A stretch of DNA of 64,000 nucleotides from Phoebastria nigripes (taxonomy: Eukaryota > Chordata > Aves > Procellariiformes > Diomedeidae): NCBI GenBank assembly GCA_035582835.1, contig JAYKAV010003362.1, positions 133,617 through 197,616 on the forward strand. The letters run 5' to 3'. The notes under the pieces were generated by a model. That model saw only the letters and a program-made list of their open reading frames with translations. It ran no database searches and was not told where the DNA came from. This document shows positions 10,701 to 22,878 of this stretch, in pieces; position 1 is the first letter of the stretch, and every line of letters begins with the position of its first letter. The position numbers and the translations under genes are program-made.

Positions 10701-13700
10701 TGTTAGCTGTATCAGAAAACTAGTGGCCAGATCCTGAGTTGGAGATATGAAGGAAGAGATAACCAATGGCATCTGTACTTCAACTTAAAAATCAAATTTA
10801 AAAGTACTGCTAATTGAGATTTGACAAAGAGTAATCCTGTTGAGTTTCCTACAGCTTTTACACATGTTCACTGCCAGGCTTATTACAGCAAAGACCCTTT
10901 TTTAGTTATGGAAAGAACTGTCATTTTTCTTATCAGTAATTTTAAACATGAAATACAATAATGTTTTTGTTTAGATAGTTTATGGTTATAATCAGTATCC
11001 ACTGATCCTGGAAAAATACTGTTAAACTTTGAGGATTGATTTATAATCCTGGAATTCTTCAGAAAAATAGTCAAAATTCCTTGATTGTATTTATTTTCAT
11101 GTGTTCTTGATGAAAGTAGCTTCTGAATTTGAACTTTAAAAAATTCTTTTTAATGATCTAAAGTGGTGAAAAGCACTCATGTTCTCCCTTGAATATGAAT
11201 TTTGCAATAAATGTCTAGATTCATCAAACAGGGAAAATATGAAACAACTGTAGGAGTGTCATAATTAGGTTTTTTTATGGCTGTGTACATTCAATAAATA
11301 ATAGCAGTATAAACCTGTTTAATATAAGTTTATTCATCAAAAGTAGAAGAGACATAATTTTTCTTTGAAATGAAAAATACCAGTGTAGTACATAGGTTAA
11401 AAATAGACAGTGATGTCATTTTGAATAAGAGTCAAAACAAGATACTGTGCGACTCAGTTTCATGACAGATGAATAGATTAAAATTATGTACAGCCATTAA
11501 TTCTGTATAAATAAATCAGAACAACAAAATGGGGACCCATAATTTACATATACTATGCATTTGTTTTGTATTTGTAAACATGCGACACATGCATACATAC
11601 AGATTCACAGTACATTTCAGAGTCATTAGTATTTGAGGAATGTTTAGTTAGAGTATACTTGATGTATATTACTATTTTCAGTGGCGAAGAGCTGGAAAGG
11701 AGTGGTTTCATTTTCAGCTGTGTGAATGGGGAAGATTTCAGATTTTTTTCACTGTAAATGTAGAAGTTTGCTTATTTGGCCTGGGGTCTTTTTCCTTCAG
11801 GTACTCTTGTATATGCTGTTCTATTTGTTTCAGGTAATGTGAACTGATGAAGGTTCATGGTGCTTTAAAAATCTTAACTTCTTACGTAAGTTGCTAGGAG
11901 AGCTGATTAGTCTTGTTTCTATCACTTGAAATGAATAAACAGATGATTTTTTAATATATTAAAAGAGACTGTAAATAACAGAAACAAAATCAGAGCAGGC
12001 AGGAATAGCATCTGAACTGAATCCCACTTCTTTAAAGGTAATTGCTTCAGAAACAAGTGCCATTGAAGAATATGGTGCTACGTTATTAAGTTGAAGTTTG
12101 AAGTACTGATCAGGCTTAATGCATATAGAAAAAGAATTATGTGAGAGTTGGCTGCAGTAGCAGGGGACTGTGTTTGGTGACCTAAGGGTTTAGCCTTCCT
12201 AAAACTAATCCATTTTTCTGTTGAAAACAATGCAAGGAGCACATCTGTTGTGCTTAATTGCTGATTTCTATCACACACCCATATAAGAAACAAAACCAGC
12301 TGTATTACTGTGGTAATGTAGGTGGAAATCTTACCCCATCCCAGGGAGATAAATTGATGTAAATAAAATTACTGCTCCATTTCTCTACTATTTAATTCCT
12401 TATTTGATGGCTTCAGTTGTATCAGGATCTTTGTGAAAGCACATACGATTTTTATTTTTACACTGGTAAATGGGGGAAGACTTTGGCTTTTTATTCTCTC
12501 AGATAAGCTAAAAGAAAGACTCAAGACAACATGCAAATGCATAAATTCAAGCACACAGCATGAATTAAAGTAGCATCTCACAGTTTCCTCTGTGTATACT
12601 GGTTATATTTCTCATGTAAATGATTCCAACATTCAAATTTTTTGATTTTCCAATGTAGTACTCGCTTATCAAAGACTGCAACCTGTTAGGTACAGCTTTC
12701 TTAGTTTTATATGTTCGGTGCAGAGTAATGTTTAGGATTTCCAATAAATAATTTTGGCTTGTACTGTAAAGCCATTCTGTTTTAGATTAATTATGAATGA
12801 ATCTCTGACACTAGACACCTTTGGTTAATAGATAGATACAGATATATTTATTGATGCGATAAACAATGGAATATGGAAAAATTTAAGAACTTTTTTTCCT
12901 TCTGAAAGAAATATTAAAATCATGCAATTTGCCTTCTGGCTAAACTGCATGTGAGGTAACCTCACATTGTAAAAATGTAGGAATGTGAAGTTCATCAAAT
13001 AATTTGCCTATGTTTTCTGTGGTATTTTTGACTGCTATGTAAAAGTATTATGTAACAGAACTAATAAAGTCTGTTCTATTGAAATTTGTAAGTCAAGCAA
13101 AATAAACCTACAGAAAACTGATTCAATGGGAAAAGTTATTAGATGAGCTTTTCAGAATGGATAATACTAGATGCATTTATTTTTCTTTTTTTATGGCAAT
13201 AGTCTGTGACTTAATCTCGCTGGTGTAATACCTGTGGGCCACTGCACTCAAATAAATTTGAGACAAGACCTTTCCTGTGAAGGATAATCAGACATGCATT
13301 TTATTTGGGGGGTTTATTTGTTCGTTTCAAGGTGTGAATGGCCCCTGCAAAGTGTAAAGGGCATTGTGCAAACATGCAGTCATTTTGTAACTGAAGTTCA
13401 TAAACATAAATTAGACTGTCGTACTGGAGTATGAAAGTACTACCCCTTTAAACTCAATTTCAGAATTTAAATTCTTAGGTTTGTGATGTTTCTGATGGTT
13501 TTTAATTTATTTCTTTAATTTATTTTTAGGAGAAGTTACATCCAAGAAATCTTATCCCAGAGCTTTGTAGACTGTTTTATGGTTTAGGCTGGGTAACAGG
13601 AACTGGTGGAGGAATCAGCTTGAAACATGGGTAAGTAAAGATGGAAGAATGTTGATGGTTAGAGAGAGAGAGGGTAGCTGTGTTTAGTGGTTGGTGAGGG

Positions 13701-16700
13701 CATTTCAGTTCCGTGAAAAATGTTTGAAAGTCATGAGTGAGCAAGAAGATAGAGGGGGAAATGAACAGTACGCCAAATTTAACCATGTAGAAGGGAGGTA
13801 GCTAGTCTGAATTAATCATTGCAGTCCCTTCAATGGAGAGAGCCAACTTCAGAGTGTGACGTTTTTCTGTCCTTTTCCTATCTTTGTTTAAGGTAGATGA
13901 ATTGTCTTTAAGGAACAATGCATTCCCCCTTTTTCAATTCATTGACTATGGAATTTAGAGTGGGTTACACTAGGCACACAGCTTTCAGATGCCTGTGGTT
14001 AGATGACATGAATCCCACCCTAGACATTTTGCAGGCAAGACATTTCTTTTAAGAAGGAAATTACTGTTCTACTGAGATAATTTCTAAGGAGATATTCTTA
14101 ACATATAATTAAAGCAGGACAGGTAACAGCAAAACAATTTTTGGTGTGTATCCACTACTAAGGAGCACCACTTTGCTTTTTAATTTGCTCATCTTCTCCT
14201 ATTCATACTTTCCAAGCTTTTAATGGAGACAGAGCTCCTCTCAGTGGCCACTGAAAAAAGAGAAGTCCTCATTCTGCAAAACACCTTGCACAGTGTCTGC
14301 AATTCTGTCCCCAGTCACAGGGTGTTGTGACACTCTAGCTTGAAAGTGTCTGACCTCTCATTTTTCTGACTTACACTTGCATGCAGACACAAACAGACAT
14401 TGCTATTCAAATATGTGATATATATCTCTCTCTCTGAAGTAAAGGCTCTAAATGCTAATATTTGTGCTGTTCTAATGGCTTTGTGCAGGTCATTCCACTT
14501 CCCTGCTTGATTTTGCAAGCAAAGCAACAGCAATAATAATAATGAGAGGAATGATAAGAGGGTTAATTCTTGTTTTTAAAGTTCTTCGTCTATGGAAAGA
14601 TCTTTCTAGCACTGATTTCTCAGTAGCAAAATGTAGCCTATTTTCTTCATCACTTCAGTGCGATTCACATTGGTTGTGGCAAGACAAATGGTGTCAACAG
14701 AGAATACACTAACATAGTAGTACAGTTTTCCTCAACAGTTTTATAACTTGGTTGCTCAGACTACACCAAAATACATATTTGCGTTGGTACCAATATTGTA
14801 CATGGTCTAGGAATAGCAATCTATGTGGCTGTACTGTTTCATACCTTCAGTAACAGTAGCTATGTTTCAAAATTAATAGCTATCAGGCAGAGATCAGACT
14901 AGCTTAGTATTGTTACATAGGAAATAGTGAAAGAACAAGAACAATTGAAATTTGACTGAAATTATAAAAACTGGTCTTACCAGCTAGTCCTAATCAGCAT
15001 TGCTCACTGTGCAGTTCATATCAACTACTCAGAATAAAAATGCCAATTTGGACGTGGGATAGCGTATTAAAAATGGATCTAGAATTCTTTTTCAGGTGTC
15101 CTGTATTTCAAAGGCTGTATCTCATCATCAGATTTTCCCTTTGTGATTAACTTCTAAAAAAGAAAAAAATTTGTTTTAAGAAAAAATGCATGTCTTTCAT
15201 TAGTAACCAAATTACCACTTGATTTCTTGATATGTTGCACTCTCAATCATCTTGCTCATGCAAAGGAATTAAGACTAAATTAATGCAATGTTGGCAGCGT
15301 TAATTCATGAATGTTAAAAATTACAAATATGATAAAGCCACATTTTTATGTGCTTCACAGCCATTTTACCACTATGAAGAGTACATCATTTTACGAGTTG
15401 TATTTTTGGAAGAGTTAGAATCATGGAATCATAGAATCATTTAGGTTGGAAAAGACCCTTAAGATCATCAAGTCCAACCATAAACCTAACACTGCCAAGT
15501 CCACCACTAAACCATGTCCCTAAGCACCACATCTACACGTCTTTTAAATACCTCCAGGGATGGTGACTCAACCACTTCCCTGGGCAGCCTGTTCCAATGC
15601 TTGATAACCCTTTCAGTGAAGAAATTTTTCCTAATATCCAATCTAAACCTCCCCTGGCGGAACTTGAGGCCATTTTCTCTTGTCCTATCACTTGTTACTT
15701 CGAAGAAGAAACCCAACACCCACCTTGCTACAACCTCCTTTCAGGTAGTTGTAGAGAGCAATAAGGTCTCCCCTCAGCCTTCTTTTCTCCAGACTAAATA
15801 ACCCCAGTTTTGTCAGCCATTCCTCATAAGACTTGTGCTCTAGACCCTTCACCAGCTTTGTTGCTCTTCTAAGTGCTCTTGTCCAGAAGTATAAACATCT
15901 CGTGGTCCTTAGGAAATGTATCTGTAACTTGACTAATTATTCACTAGATGTCTCTGTGCTCCTGAATTTAGTATGTTACTGTTGAAACCGAATAGTGATT
16001 ACAATTGAGAAAGATAATCTGATTTTTTTTTTTTGCTATTATTGAAAATATTTCAGATACCATCTTCAAATCATTTTAATTTAAATTAATTTTCATAGTC
16101 TTTGTTCATGTAAACGTTGCAAGAAGTGATGCACTTCAACTTCAATTTCAGTCATTTAATTGCATTGAATTAGTGTTATCTTTTTATCAATACAAATAAA
16201 TATATAAATGTATTAGAAACCTAAACTACACAGTTATAAAAAAANCAAAAGTATTTACATTGTAGAATACTACAGATAATTAATATTGTTTATAGGTAGT
16301 CTGTGGATTTTTAACTAATAGTTTTGTCAGCTGTTTTGTCATAGATCAGTATTGGCTTGCAATTTCTCTTGTTCCATTTTTATTCTGAATTCTGGGGATT
16401 TGAGTTTGGAATTATTGCAGGGGGAGGCTGTGTGTTTTTCTTTGTAGGAGAAACAAAGGCTGCACTTCCTATGTGTGTTTCAGATCTCTTGTCAAGTTGA
16501 AAGCACGGTTTTGTACCCCTGCAAGTTAGAGATTTCATATGCCATTGTATGATTCAGTTCTATTTTGAAAACTATCTACATGTCAATGTATGGAAGGAGC
16601 AAGAAAGTTATTAAATTATGAGGGGCTAGATTTGCTATTTCCTTTTCAGTGGATCGAGAGCTCTAATGCCTGTGCAGTTGAACAACCCTGTGTTAATCGA

Positions 16701-19700
16701 TTTTCCCTGTCTGTAACTTTTGTTAGGAATGAAATCTACATCGCTCCTTCAGGAGTCCAAAAGGAAAGAATACAGGTACATTGAATTGTATTTTTACCTC
16801 AGAGCTCATCTTGAGATGGATGAAAGTACCTTTGTTTAGAGTTTCATTTTTCCTTATGTAAAGTTAGAAAATTGTTATACTATTGACTGCCTTATTGAAA
16901 CAACTGAGGGTTTTGCCCAGTACTCCACTCGCATAGCAAGTCAACATGTGTTTCAGTGGCCAGTGTAGGTTAGTCTTGATGATCTCTTTGCTTTAAATTA
17001 ACAGAGAAGACTGTGAGATTCGAACATTACTCAAGTCCAGCTTTATTCTTTGTCAAACTTGAATGGCTTTATAGCTGTCTGGCTACAGTTTCAAGTTACT
17101 GTGGCACATACGTAATTAAGCATTAACACCTCACCTCTATTTATTTTCATTTGAGTGATTACAGATCTTTGTCTTGATATTCTCAGTAAATAGACCGGCT
17201 CTCCCCATGAAAAGGTGACCTTGTCTATCTGTCTCCTTTCCAAAAAAAACCCAAAATATAAGTGGAGGAGAGAATGGTAAATGATAACTATTTTATGACA
17301 GCAGGAGCTCCCCCAGAATAGAATAATATGTGGAAAGGATTTGTTGTTTTATAGATCTGAGGGTAAATATGATGAGAAGTGAAAGGAATCTCTTCACTGA
17401 GAGAAACTTGGGATTTCACAGCAGTGCTCGCTGGGGATGTTAGCAAGTAAGGCAGGCAAAGGCCTTGGGAAGACCGTGATGGTCTGTTCTTTGCTAGCAG
17501 TAGCAGTGGATTGAGCACAGTGAGTAAGGAAATCTCTTGCAACCGTATTTCCTGCTGATTTTTAAAATAACATTAAAGAAAGTTTTATTGCTGCCCTGAA
17601 CAATTCTTTGTACTATTATGAGTAGCTGATTGATGCAAAGGTAATGTTCATGTAAAGCTACTAAAAGCAAGGTTTAAAAAAATAGTTCTACAAGTTAAAT
17701 ATATTATATGTAGGTTTAATTCATATCCTTTGTTGGTTCTTTAAGGGGGGAAGGAAAAGTACATCTACGTTTCTTTTTTCGAATCAGTTACTACTTTTCC
17801 TTTTGATCTATTGTCTGTTATTTAGATACAGGCTGTCTCCTTTCTGAGAAAACTTTTACAAATATCTGCTTGGCAGCAGTCTGAATAAAAGGGGTACCTG
17901 ATATTAATTCACATTACACAATGTCAGTAAATAGTAGTAAAAGCTAGAATAAATGCAGTGCATTATAGCACTTTTACAAAGTTAAAATCACATTCTATAT
18001 TAAACATATGATGTACATATTTGTCTCCCTATAGAAGGAAAACAAAACTATGCGGGTCATCACAGGTCAAAATAATTTCTTCTTTCTTACAGCCAGAAGA
18101 TATGTTTGTTTGTGACATGAACGAACAGGATATCAGTGGTCCTCCACCGCACAAGAAACTAAAGAAAAGCCAGTGCACACCTCTTTTTATGAATGCCTAC
18201 ACTATGAGAGGTGCGTAGCAAATGTTTTTAGTTCAGCGATGACCAAAACACTGTATATACACATCCACAAAACTGAAATTCAGTACCATATTCTTTATAC
18301 ATCGGAGTTACAGTGAAATTAACATGAAACTATAAAATAAATTGATTTGCAAAGGAATATGGACAATGGAAGGTAATCTATGGTAACATCCTGTGAGTGT
18401 CATTTACATTTTAATCTTCTCATGTAGCTATACCTGTGATCATCTTTTTGGCACTAATTTTTAGTGCAGTATATAAGTAGGTTGTGGGAGGAGCTGGGGG
18501 ATTTACAGCAGTTTTATACCAGTAGTTTTGCCTATTCAGCAGCTATGTTTTAGATCCTTTTACAACCATTGGCTGTGATCAAAGGTTCTAAATTACGGAT
18601 AGGTGAAAAAACTATGAAACTTTTCTTTTGCAGGTGGACAGTAATAGAGAGCTTTTGCTGTTGTGTAAGATTTTATCTGTTTCTTTAGAAAGGATTTAGG
18701 GAGTCTTTTCTGATCTTCCTGCACAAGAAGCTTACATGTGTACCTGAGGGAAACTCTATTTCATATTTTTGGCAACATGGCAACTTTATAAGTAAATTNT
18801 AATTATTGTCTACCTATCTTTCCATCATGACACAATAAGATAACAATTAATATCTTTTCAGAGAATCAGTGGATAATCAAAGAAGAGTACTAGCATAAAA
18901 AGAAAGTAAAAGTCTTTAAACTTTTGTCTCACAAGTAAGTTTGGGAATTCTTTAGAATATCAGAACTCTGATAAAATTAATAGAGTATTTCAGTTGTTGC
19001 TGTATATGAAGAAATGTACAGGTAGTGTTTTTTCTTGAATTTGTGCAAGTAGTTTCTCTCCTGGAATTTGTCACTAGCTAAAAGTTAACACTAGTGTCCT
19101 AAGACAATCCATAATTACCCTTTATAGGGGAGTAATTATCTCATACCTTTATTTACGTTGCTGTATATTTTTTCCTCTAATACAGTAGATCACCATTTGC
19201 TAAGATACCTAGCCAAAGGAAATTAATCAAGTATGTGAATAAAATTTTCTTAATAGACACATTTTAAAATTAATTCTAAAANTATTTTTTTTTCTTCTTT
19301 TTCTGTTCTTAGGAGCGGGCGCAGTGATCCATACTCATTCCAAGGCTGCTGTTATGGCTACCCTTCTTTACCCAGGGAGTGAGTTCAGTATTANCCATCA
19401 GGAGATGATAAAAGGAATCCAGAAGTGTACTTCAGGAGGCTATTACAGGTACTTTTCTATATTTAAGAAAAAAGGCATGCTATTTGATCATTTGTTTTCA
19501 GCAATATAAATAGATGACAAGTCATTTGAGTTATGTGTGTTAAAGTGTGTAATATAAAGTATTAGGAATAAGAAGTAAAAAGACCTCTGGAATAAATCAA
19601 TCATTGNCTTTCCCTAAGAAGGTCTCAAGCCTATGGAAGAGATCTGAGATAAAATCTTGTAATGTCAAGGCTACTGTGGTCTGTTGAGCTACAGAAACAA

Positions 19701-22700
19701 ACCAAATAAAGAGCTATGTCCTGACAAATATTTCAAGAACAGAGATGTTAACACATCTATACAATGTTAAACTGAAACTGGAGCCAACGAACATTAGGTT
19801 GGATTGATAATGTACAAACTACATTTGGGTGGACTTCACATATCACTGCCTGTGCTAGTTTAGGGCATGTTAAGAGAGTAGAGGATTTCAGATTTTACTT
19901 GACAGACTTTGAAAGAAAATTCAGAATAAACAGCTCATTAAAGATAATGTTATTACTTTTCAAGGATGAGCTCTGAGGTAAGTGCTGAGTTATTCCAAAT
20001 TATGTGTGATGGCTTGTTTTGAGGACTCCACCCACAGAGTGTTGAATTGGGATCCGCAAACAACATTTATATAATATGTGACAATTAGATGAAAAATTGA
20101 AATGCTAAATTCTTTCCACTTTTTGATGTTAATTTTTGTAACTAACTATTGCCCTTTGGCAAGGNAGCAAGCCATATGTCTGGCATGTGATTTTACGCCC
20201 GGGCATATTTTATTCAGTTTTGGTTGACTTGCCAACTTTACCTTCTTGTCAGCATTAGCATTTGTATTTCTAATGTGACAAAAGACACCCCTTATATTGA
20301 ATTGTCTAACAACACTGGTTTAAAAAAAAATCCACAACAATTTTCTTTTTTGGATATGCATTTTGAATTCTCAAACATTCCTAAATGTTAGTCAGGAGAC
20401 ATTGTATTTATTGGGTTCCATATCTCTGAGTTGTCCTGTGTCATCCTGTTAATTTACCAGAAAAACTAAAGAAATCAAAGCTCCGGATTACATGGTTCCT
20501 AAGTACGTATTCATCCATACTAGACTGATTGCACTGTCTTGCCTCACACAAGGGTCCCCATTGAATTCAAAGAAATTCGATAGTACAGAATGGGATCCTT
20601 CAAAAAAGGGATTGACAATATATTGTTTCTAATTACATAAACCTTTTCTGGAAGCTATCCAGGAAAATGCTACAGATAGATAGGATAATCAGAAGTATTT
20701 GTTGGCCTAAATATGATCCCAGTGATGCCAGAATAGTTTTACCTTTGACTTCGGTAGAAGGAGAACTAGATCTATAGTAAATAACTTGGAAAGTCTCAGA
20801 CTGTCCCAAGATATTTTATATTAAGGTTTGGCTGAATGTAGGCTGCTTATATTTCAATAAAACTAAAGAGATATCAAGTATTTAATTAATTCAGAGTCTT
20901 CTTGGGGTTTTATACATATTAGTTCTTGATAAAAAGCTTATGGTTATGATTAGGAATCAGTTATGGTATTTATACCTACTTCCGAACTCAAGTCCAAGTA
21001 GAAAGCAGAACCTAAGAAACCAATCCCTTAGCTCATTGGCCTCACTAATAGCAAACACTCCAAATCTAATTTTAATGATCATAATATGTAAGAGTCAAAG
21101 TAAACCTACAAAAAACACTTAATTTTCTTCATTCACTATTTTTATAGACTTCCTTGGGAAAGCATCAGCATTGAAAACTGTAAGGGATGAGACTTTTTAA
21201 TTTTCTGAATATCTGATTTGAAGTACAAGCTGTATTATTTTTACCATTGCTTTTTCTCTGTGTTCTATAAAAGTAAGTACTACTAGCATCCACTCATGAA
21301 ATATCTATGTGATCTCAATGATAAATCTGAACCTGAACTGGGGACTTATTAAAACTATTTAAACAAGTTTCTGCCAGTGTTAATTAAGGTTCAAACAATG
21401 CCAAATATCCCAGTCCTCCTTCAGAAGAAACTCTTAGGCAAGTTCCACTGAGTAACATGCATCATCTTGTCTTTGGAACTGGGGTTCTCAGACTCTCTTA
21501 AGATCACATATAGCCCACCAATGACTCCATCACAGAGAATTTATTTTTCATGTGTTGACTGTACTTTCTATTTATATGCCTTAGCAGGACAATCTTATTT
21601 CCAGGGGCCTTTTGGACTACCTAAATTAATTTTTTTCTGCTCTCCAGCAAACAGCTTCATTTCCTTCTTCATGATGTGATTCTTTTAAATAATTTAATCT
21701 GAGATAAAGCTTGTAAGTGATGCCAATACAGGATGAACAGAGTCTGAAAAAAGGGACCCAACTACAAAGTGATATGTGAACAAACAGCTACACCTAATAC
21801 ATTAAAGTGTTATTTTCTTTTTGTGCCTCAAGTGTAGCTCAGGTATAGCCAGCATAGCATGCGTTTGGGAGTGAGAGATGTTCCTGAGAGTTCTTATGTT
21901 ANAGCGTGAACTCACAAGAGAAGAGCGTAAAATCACTAGTGTTGAGAATTTAACATCTTTACACAGTCAAAGGAGAATCTCTTTCTCAGGGAAAAGCTTC
22001 ATACATCCAAACACAGCTTTTTTTTAAATACATTAACATTCATTTTTCTTTTAGATATGATGATACACTAGTGGTTCCCATTATTGAGAATACACCAGAA
22101 GAGAAGGATCTCAAGGAAAGAATGGCATGTGCGGTGGAAAAATATCCAGACTCTTGTGCTGTATTGGTCAGACGTCACGGAGTTTACGTATGGGGAGAAA
22201 CATGGGAAAAAGCCAAAACAATGTGAGTACAATTTAGGAATATGGTATATTTTGCCATTATACCTCAACATCTTAATGACCTTAATGTCATGTGTATTTC
22301 CAACCCATGGACAATGATTCAGAACATTAAGTTCTGGCCTCACTGAATGTATAGTGAGCTTTTGGGAATGGGTTCATCCATGATTCCACCGCTTGGTTTT
22401 CCTTTCATATCAATGCTGGCTGATAGGGTTGCCAACATTTTCCTTTCATATGGACAAGTCCCTCCTCATATGAAACCTGCAGGCAATCTCTGCTTTTATA
22501 TGACACCTGCCAATACTGTTTGTGTAGTCTTCTCTAGTCCCATTTTTGGAATTCACTTCTTCATTTGCTGATGGAAATGCAGCAAATCAGGATCATGTAG
22601 CAAAAATGCTGGGCACTTTCCATACCGCAGTAATGGAAATAAATGATAATAGAGCTGTCCAGTCAGACTGTCACATTGGTGATGTAAAGCTCGAGGAAGA

Positions 22701-22878
22701 AGACTATTGATTTTTGTAAAAAATGGTAAGACTTGAGCCTTACTTTACATTTCACTTTTTTTTTCCTTTTAATTTTAGGTGTGAGTGTTACGATTACTTG
22801 TTTGATATCGCAGTGCAGATGAAGCAGCATGGGCTAGATCCTTCAAAACATCCAGCAGGAGAAAACNGGATCTTGTAA
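7738..22878 (+). CDS. APIP: APIP, methylthioribulose-1-phosphate dehydratase; spliced CDS of seven exons
   Basis: Cytosolic zinc enzyme of the methionine salvage pathway. It dehydrates 5-methylthioribulose-1-phosphate, and it was also named for binding APAF1 and restraining apoptosome-driven death. Joining 7738-7773, 13530-13630, 16727-16775, 18093-18210, 19313-19448, 22055-22222 and 22779-22878 gives 708 nt (235 aa plus TAA) with every intron GT-AG and every phase consistent. The class II aldolase/adducin-type fold is covered: [15 protein letters not shown] (residues 32-46), KSQCTPLFM (87-95), VIHTHS (106-111), HQEMIKG (130-136), [11 protein letters not shown] (185-195). Human APIP has 242 residues, and the recalled human positions Ser84, Cys97, His115, His117, Glu139 and His195 each fall exactly seven residues earlier here (Ser77, Cys90, His108, His110, Glu132, His188). 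The zinc ligands and catalytic Glu are therefore intact. The missing seven residues are in the poorly conserved N terminus. The start at 7738 has G at -3 and +4. Two codons contain N (residues 129 and 233). It looks functional. Confidence 0.97.
7774..13529 (+). other. APIP intron 1 (5756 bases)
   Basis: It runs from GTAATG to TTTTTAG. The first 340 bases continue the CpG-rich block; the rest is AT-rich. It contains an old LINE fragment (8586-8935), a TTTA-type tract near 8317, and a short stem TAGTAAC/GTTACTA at 8204-8224. No other exon was recognised. Confidence 0.85.
8586..8935 (+). repeat. Old CR1/L3-like LINE fragment with an A-rich interruption
   Basis: Two blocks follow the order of the CR1-superfamily RT C terminus. 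The first, 8586-8660, resembles the AACCTGxCCTATGAGGA region; the second, about 8750-8935, includes GGCATTAGGAAAATATTTCTAAC and AGATTGCCTAAGGAG followed by TCATTGGAGGTTTT. Between them sits an AAAAC/A-rich tract (8667-8701). Divergence is high, so it is an old insertion. Boundaries are approximate. Confidence 0.6.
13530..13630 (+). CDS. APIP: APIP coding exon 2
   Basis: The acceptor is a T-rich tract ending TTTTTAG and the donor is GG|GTAAGT. It encodes residues 13-45 and two bases of codon 46, beginning [17 protein letters not shown] and ending with the Gly-rich [14 protein letters not shown] loop typical of the family. It exits in phase 2. Confidence 0.96.
13631..16726 (+). other. APIP intron 2 (3096 bases)
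   Basis: AT-rich and bounded by GTAAGT and TTGTTAG. Its main content is a - strand CR1 fragment at 15415-15882. A TC-rich run lies near 14427. No additional exon is supported. Confidence 0.85.
15415..15882 (-). repeat. CR1 LINE 3' fragment, reverse orientation
   Basis: The left edge, AGAATCATGGAATCATAGAATCAT, is the reverse-complemented CR1 tail, followed by GGTTGGAAAAGACCC. On the - strand 15507-15719 reads as the CR1 RT C terminus ([20 protein letters not shown], then [19 protein letters not shown]) and terminates normally. The element is 5'-truncated near 15882. Its good preservation suggests a relatively young insertion in APIP intron 2. Confidence 0.95.
16727..16775 (+). CDS. APIP: APIP coding exon 3
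   Basis: A 49-nt exon with acceptor TTTTGTTAG and donor CAG|GTACAT. It encodes [17 protein letters not shown] (residues 46-62, the first codon completed from exon 2). A stronger-looking acceptor 77 bases upstream (TTTTCAG, ending 16649) would break the frame with exon 2. Confidence 0.96.
16776..18092 (+). other. APIP intron 3 (1317 bases)
   Basis: Bounded by GTACAT and TTACAG. No repeat family or exon is recognised inside it. Confidence 0.85.
18093..18210 (+). CDS. APIP: APIP coding exon 4
   Basis: The acceptor is TTCTTACAG and the donor GAGAG|GTGCGT. It encodes residues 63-101 plus one base. It contains Ser77 and Cys90, equivalent to human Ser84 and Cys97, which have been linked to substrate binding and activity, and ends in the conserved NAYTMR. 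Confidence 0.96.
18211..19312 (+). other. APIP intron 4 (1102 bases)
   Basis: Bounded by GTGCGT and TTCTTAG, with a T-rich polypyrimidine tract before the acceptor that includes an N at 19282. Nothing else is recognised. Confidence 0.85.
19313..19448 (+). CDS. APIP: APIP coding exon 5
   Basis: The acceptor is TGTTCTTAG and the donor ACAG|GTACTT. It encodes residues 102-146 and carries two zinc ligands, His108 and His110, in the HTH motif and the catalytic Glu132 in HQEMIKG. The N at 19394 makes codon 129 ambiguous (ANC); the human residue is Thr, which would require C. Confidence 0.96.
19449..22054 (+). other. APIP intron 5 (2606 bases)
   Basis: Bounded by GTACTT and CTTTTAG. AT-rich with no recognisable repeat or exon. 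Confidence 0.85.
22055..22222 (+). CDS. APIP: APIP coding exon 6
   Basis: The acceptor is TTCTTTTAG and the donor ACAAT|GTGAGT. The exon enters and leaves in phase 2 and covers residues 147-202 plus parts of the flanking codons. It contains the third zinc ligand, His188, in the conserved [17 protein letters not shown] stretch. Confidence 0.96.
22223..22778 (+). other. APIP intron 6 (556 bases)
   Basis: Bounded by GTGAGT and ATTTTAG. It is the shortest intron of the gene, with a long T/C tract before the acceptor. Confidence 0.85.
22779..22878 (+). CDS. APIP: APIP coding exon 7 (terminal) and stop
   Basis: The acceptor is AATTTTAG. It encodes the C-terminal helix beginning [15 protein letters not shown] and ends GENxIL followed by TAA at 22876-22878. 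The N at 22867 is the first base of a codon that is Gly in human (GENGIV). Confidence 0.95.

Noticed and set aside
15514..15801. 95-codon + strand ORF
   Set aside because: It is the antisense shadow of the - strand CR1 element at 15415-15882.
16590..16784. 64-codon ORF that includes APIP exon 3
   Set aside because: Its upstream half is intronic and cannot be joined in frame to exon 2; only 16727-16775 is the exon.
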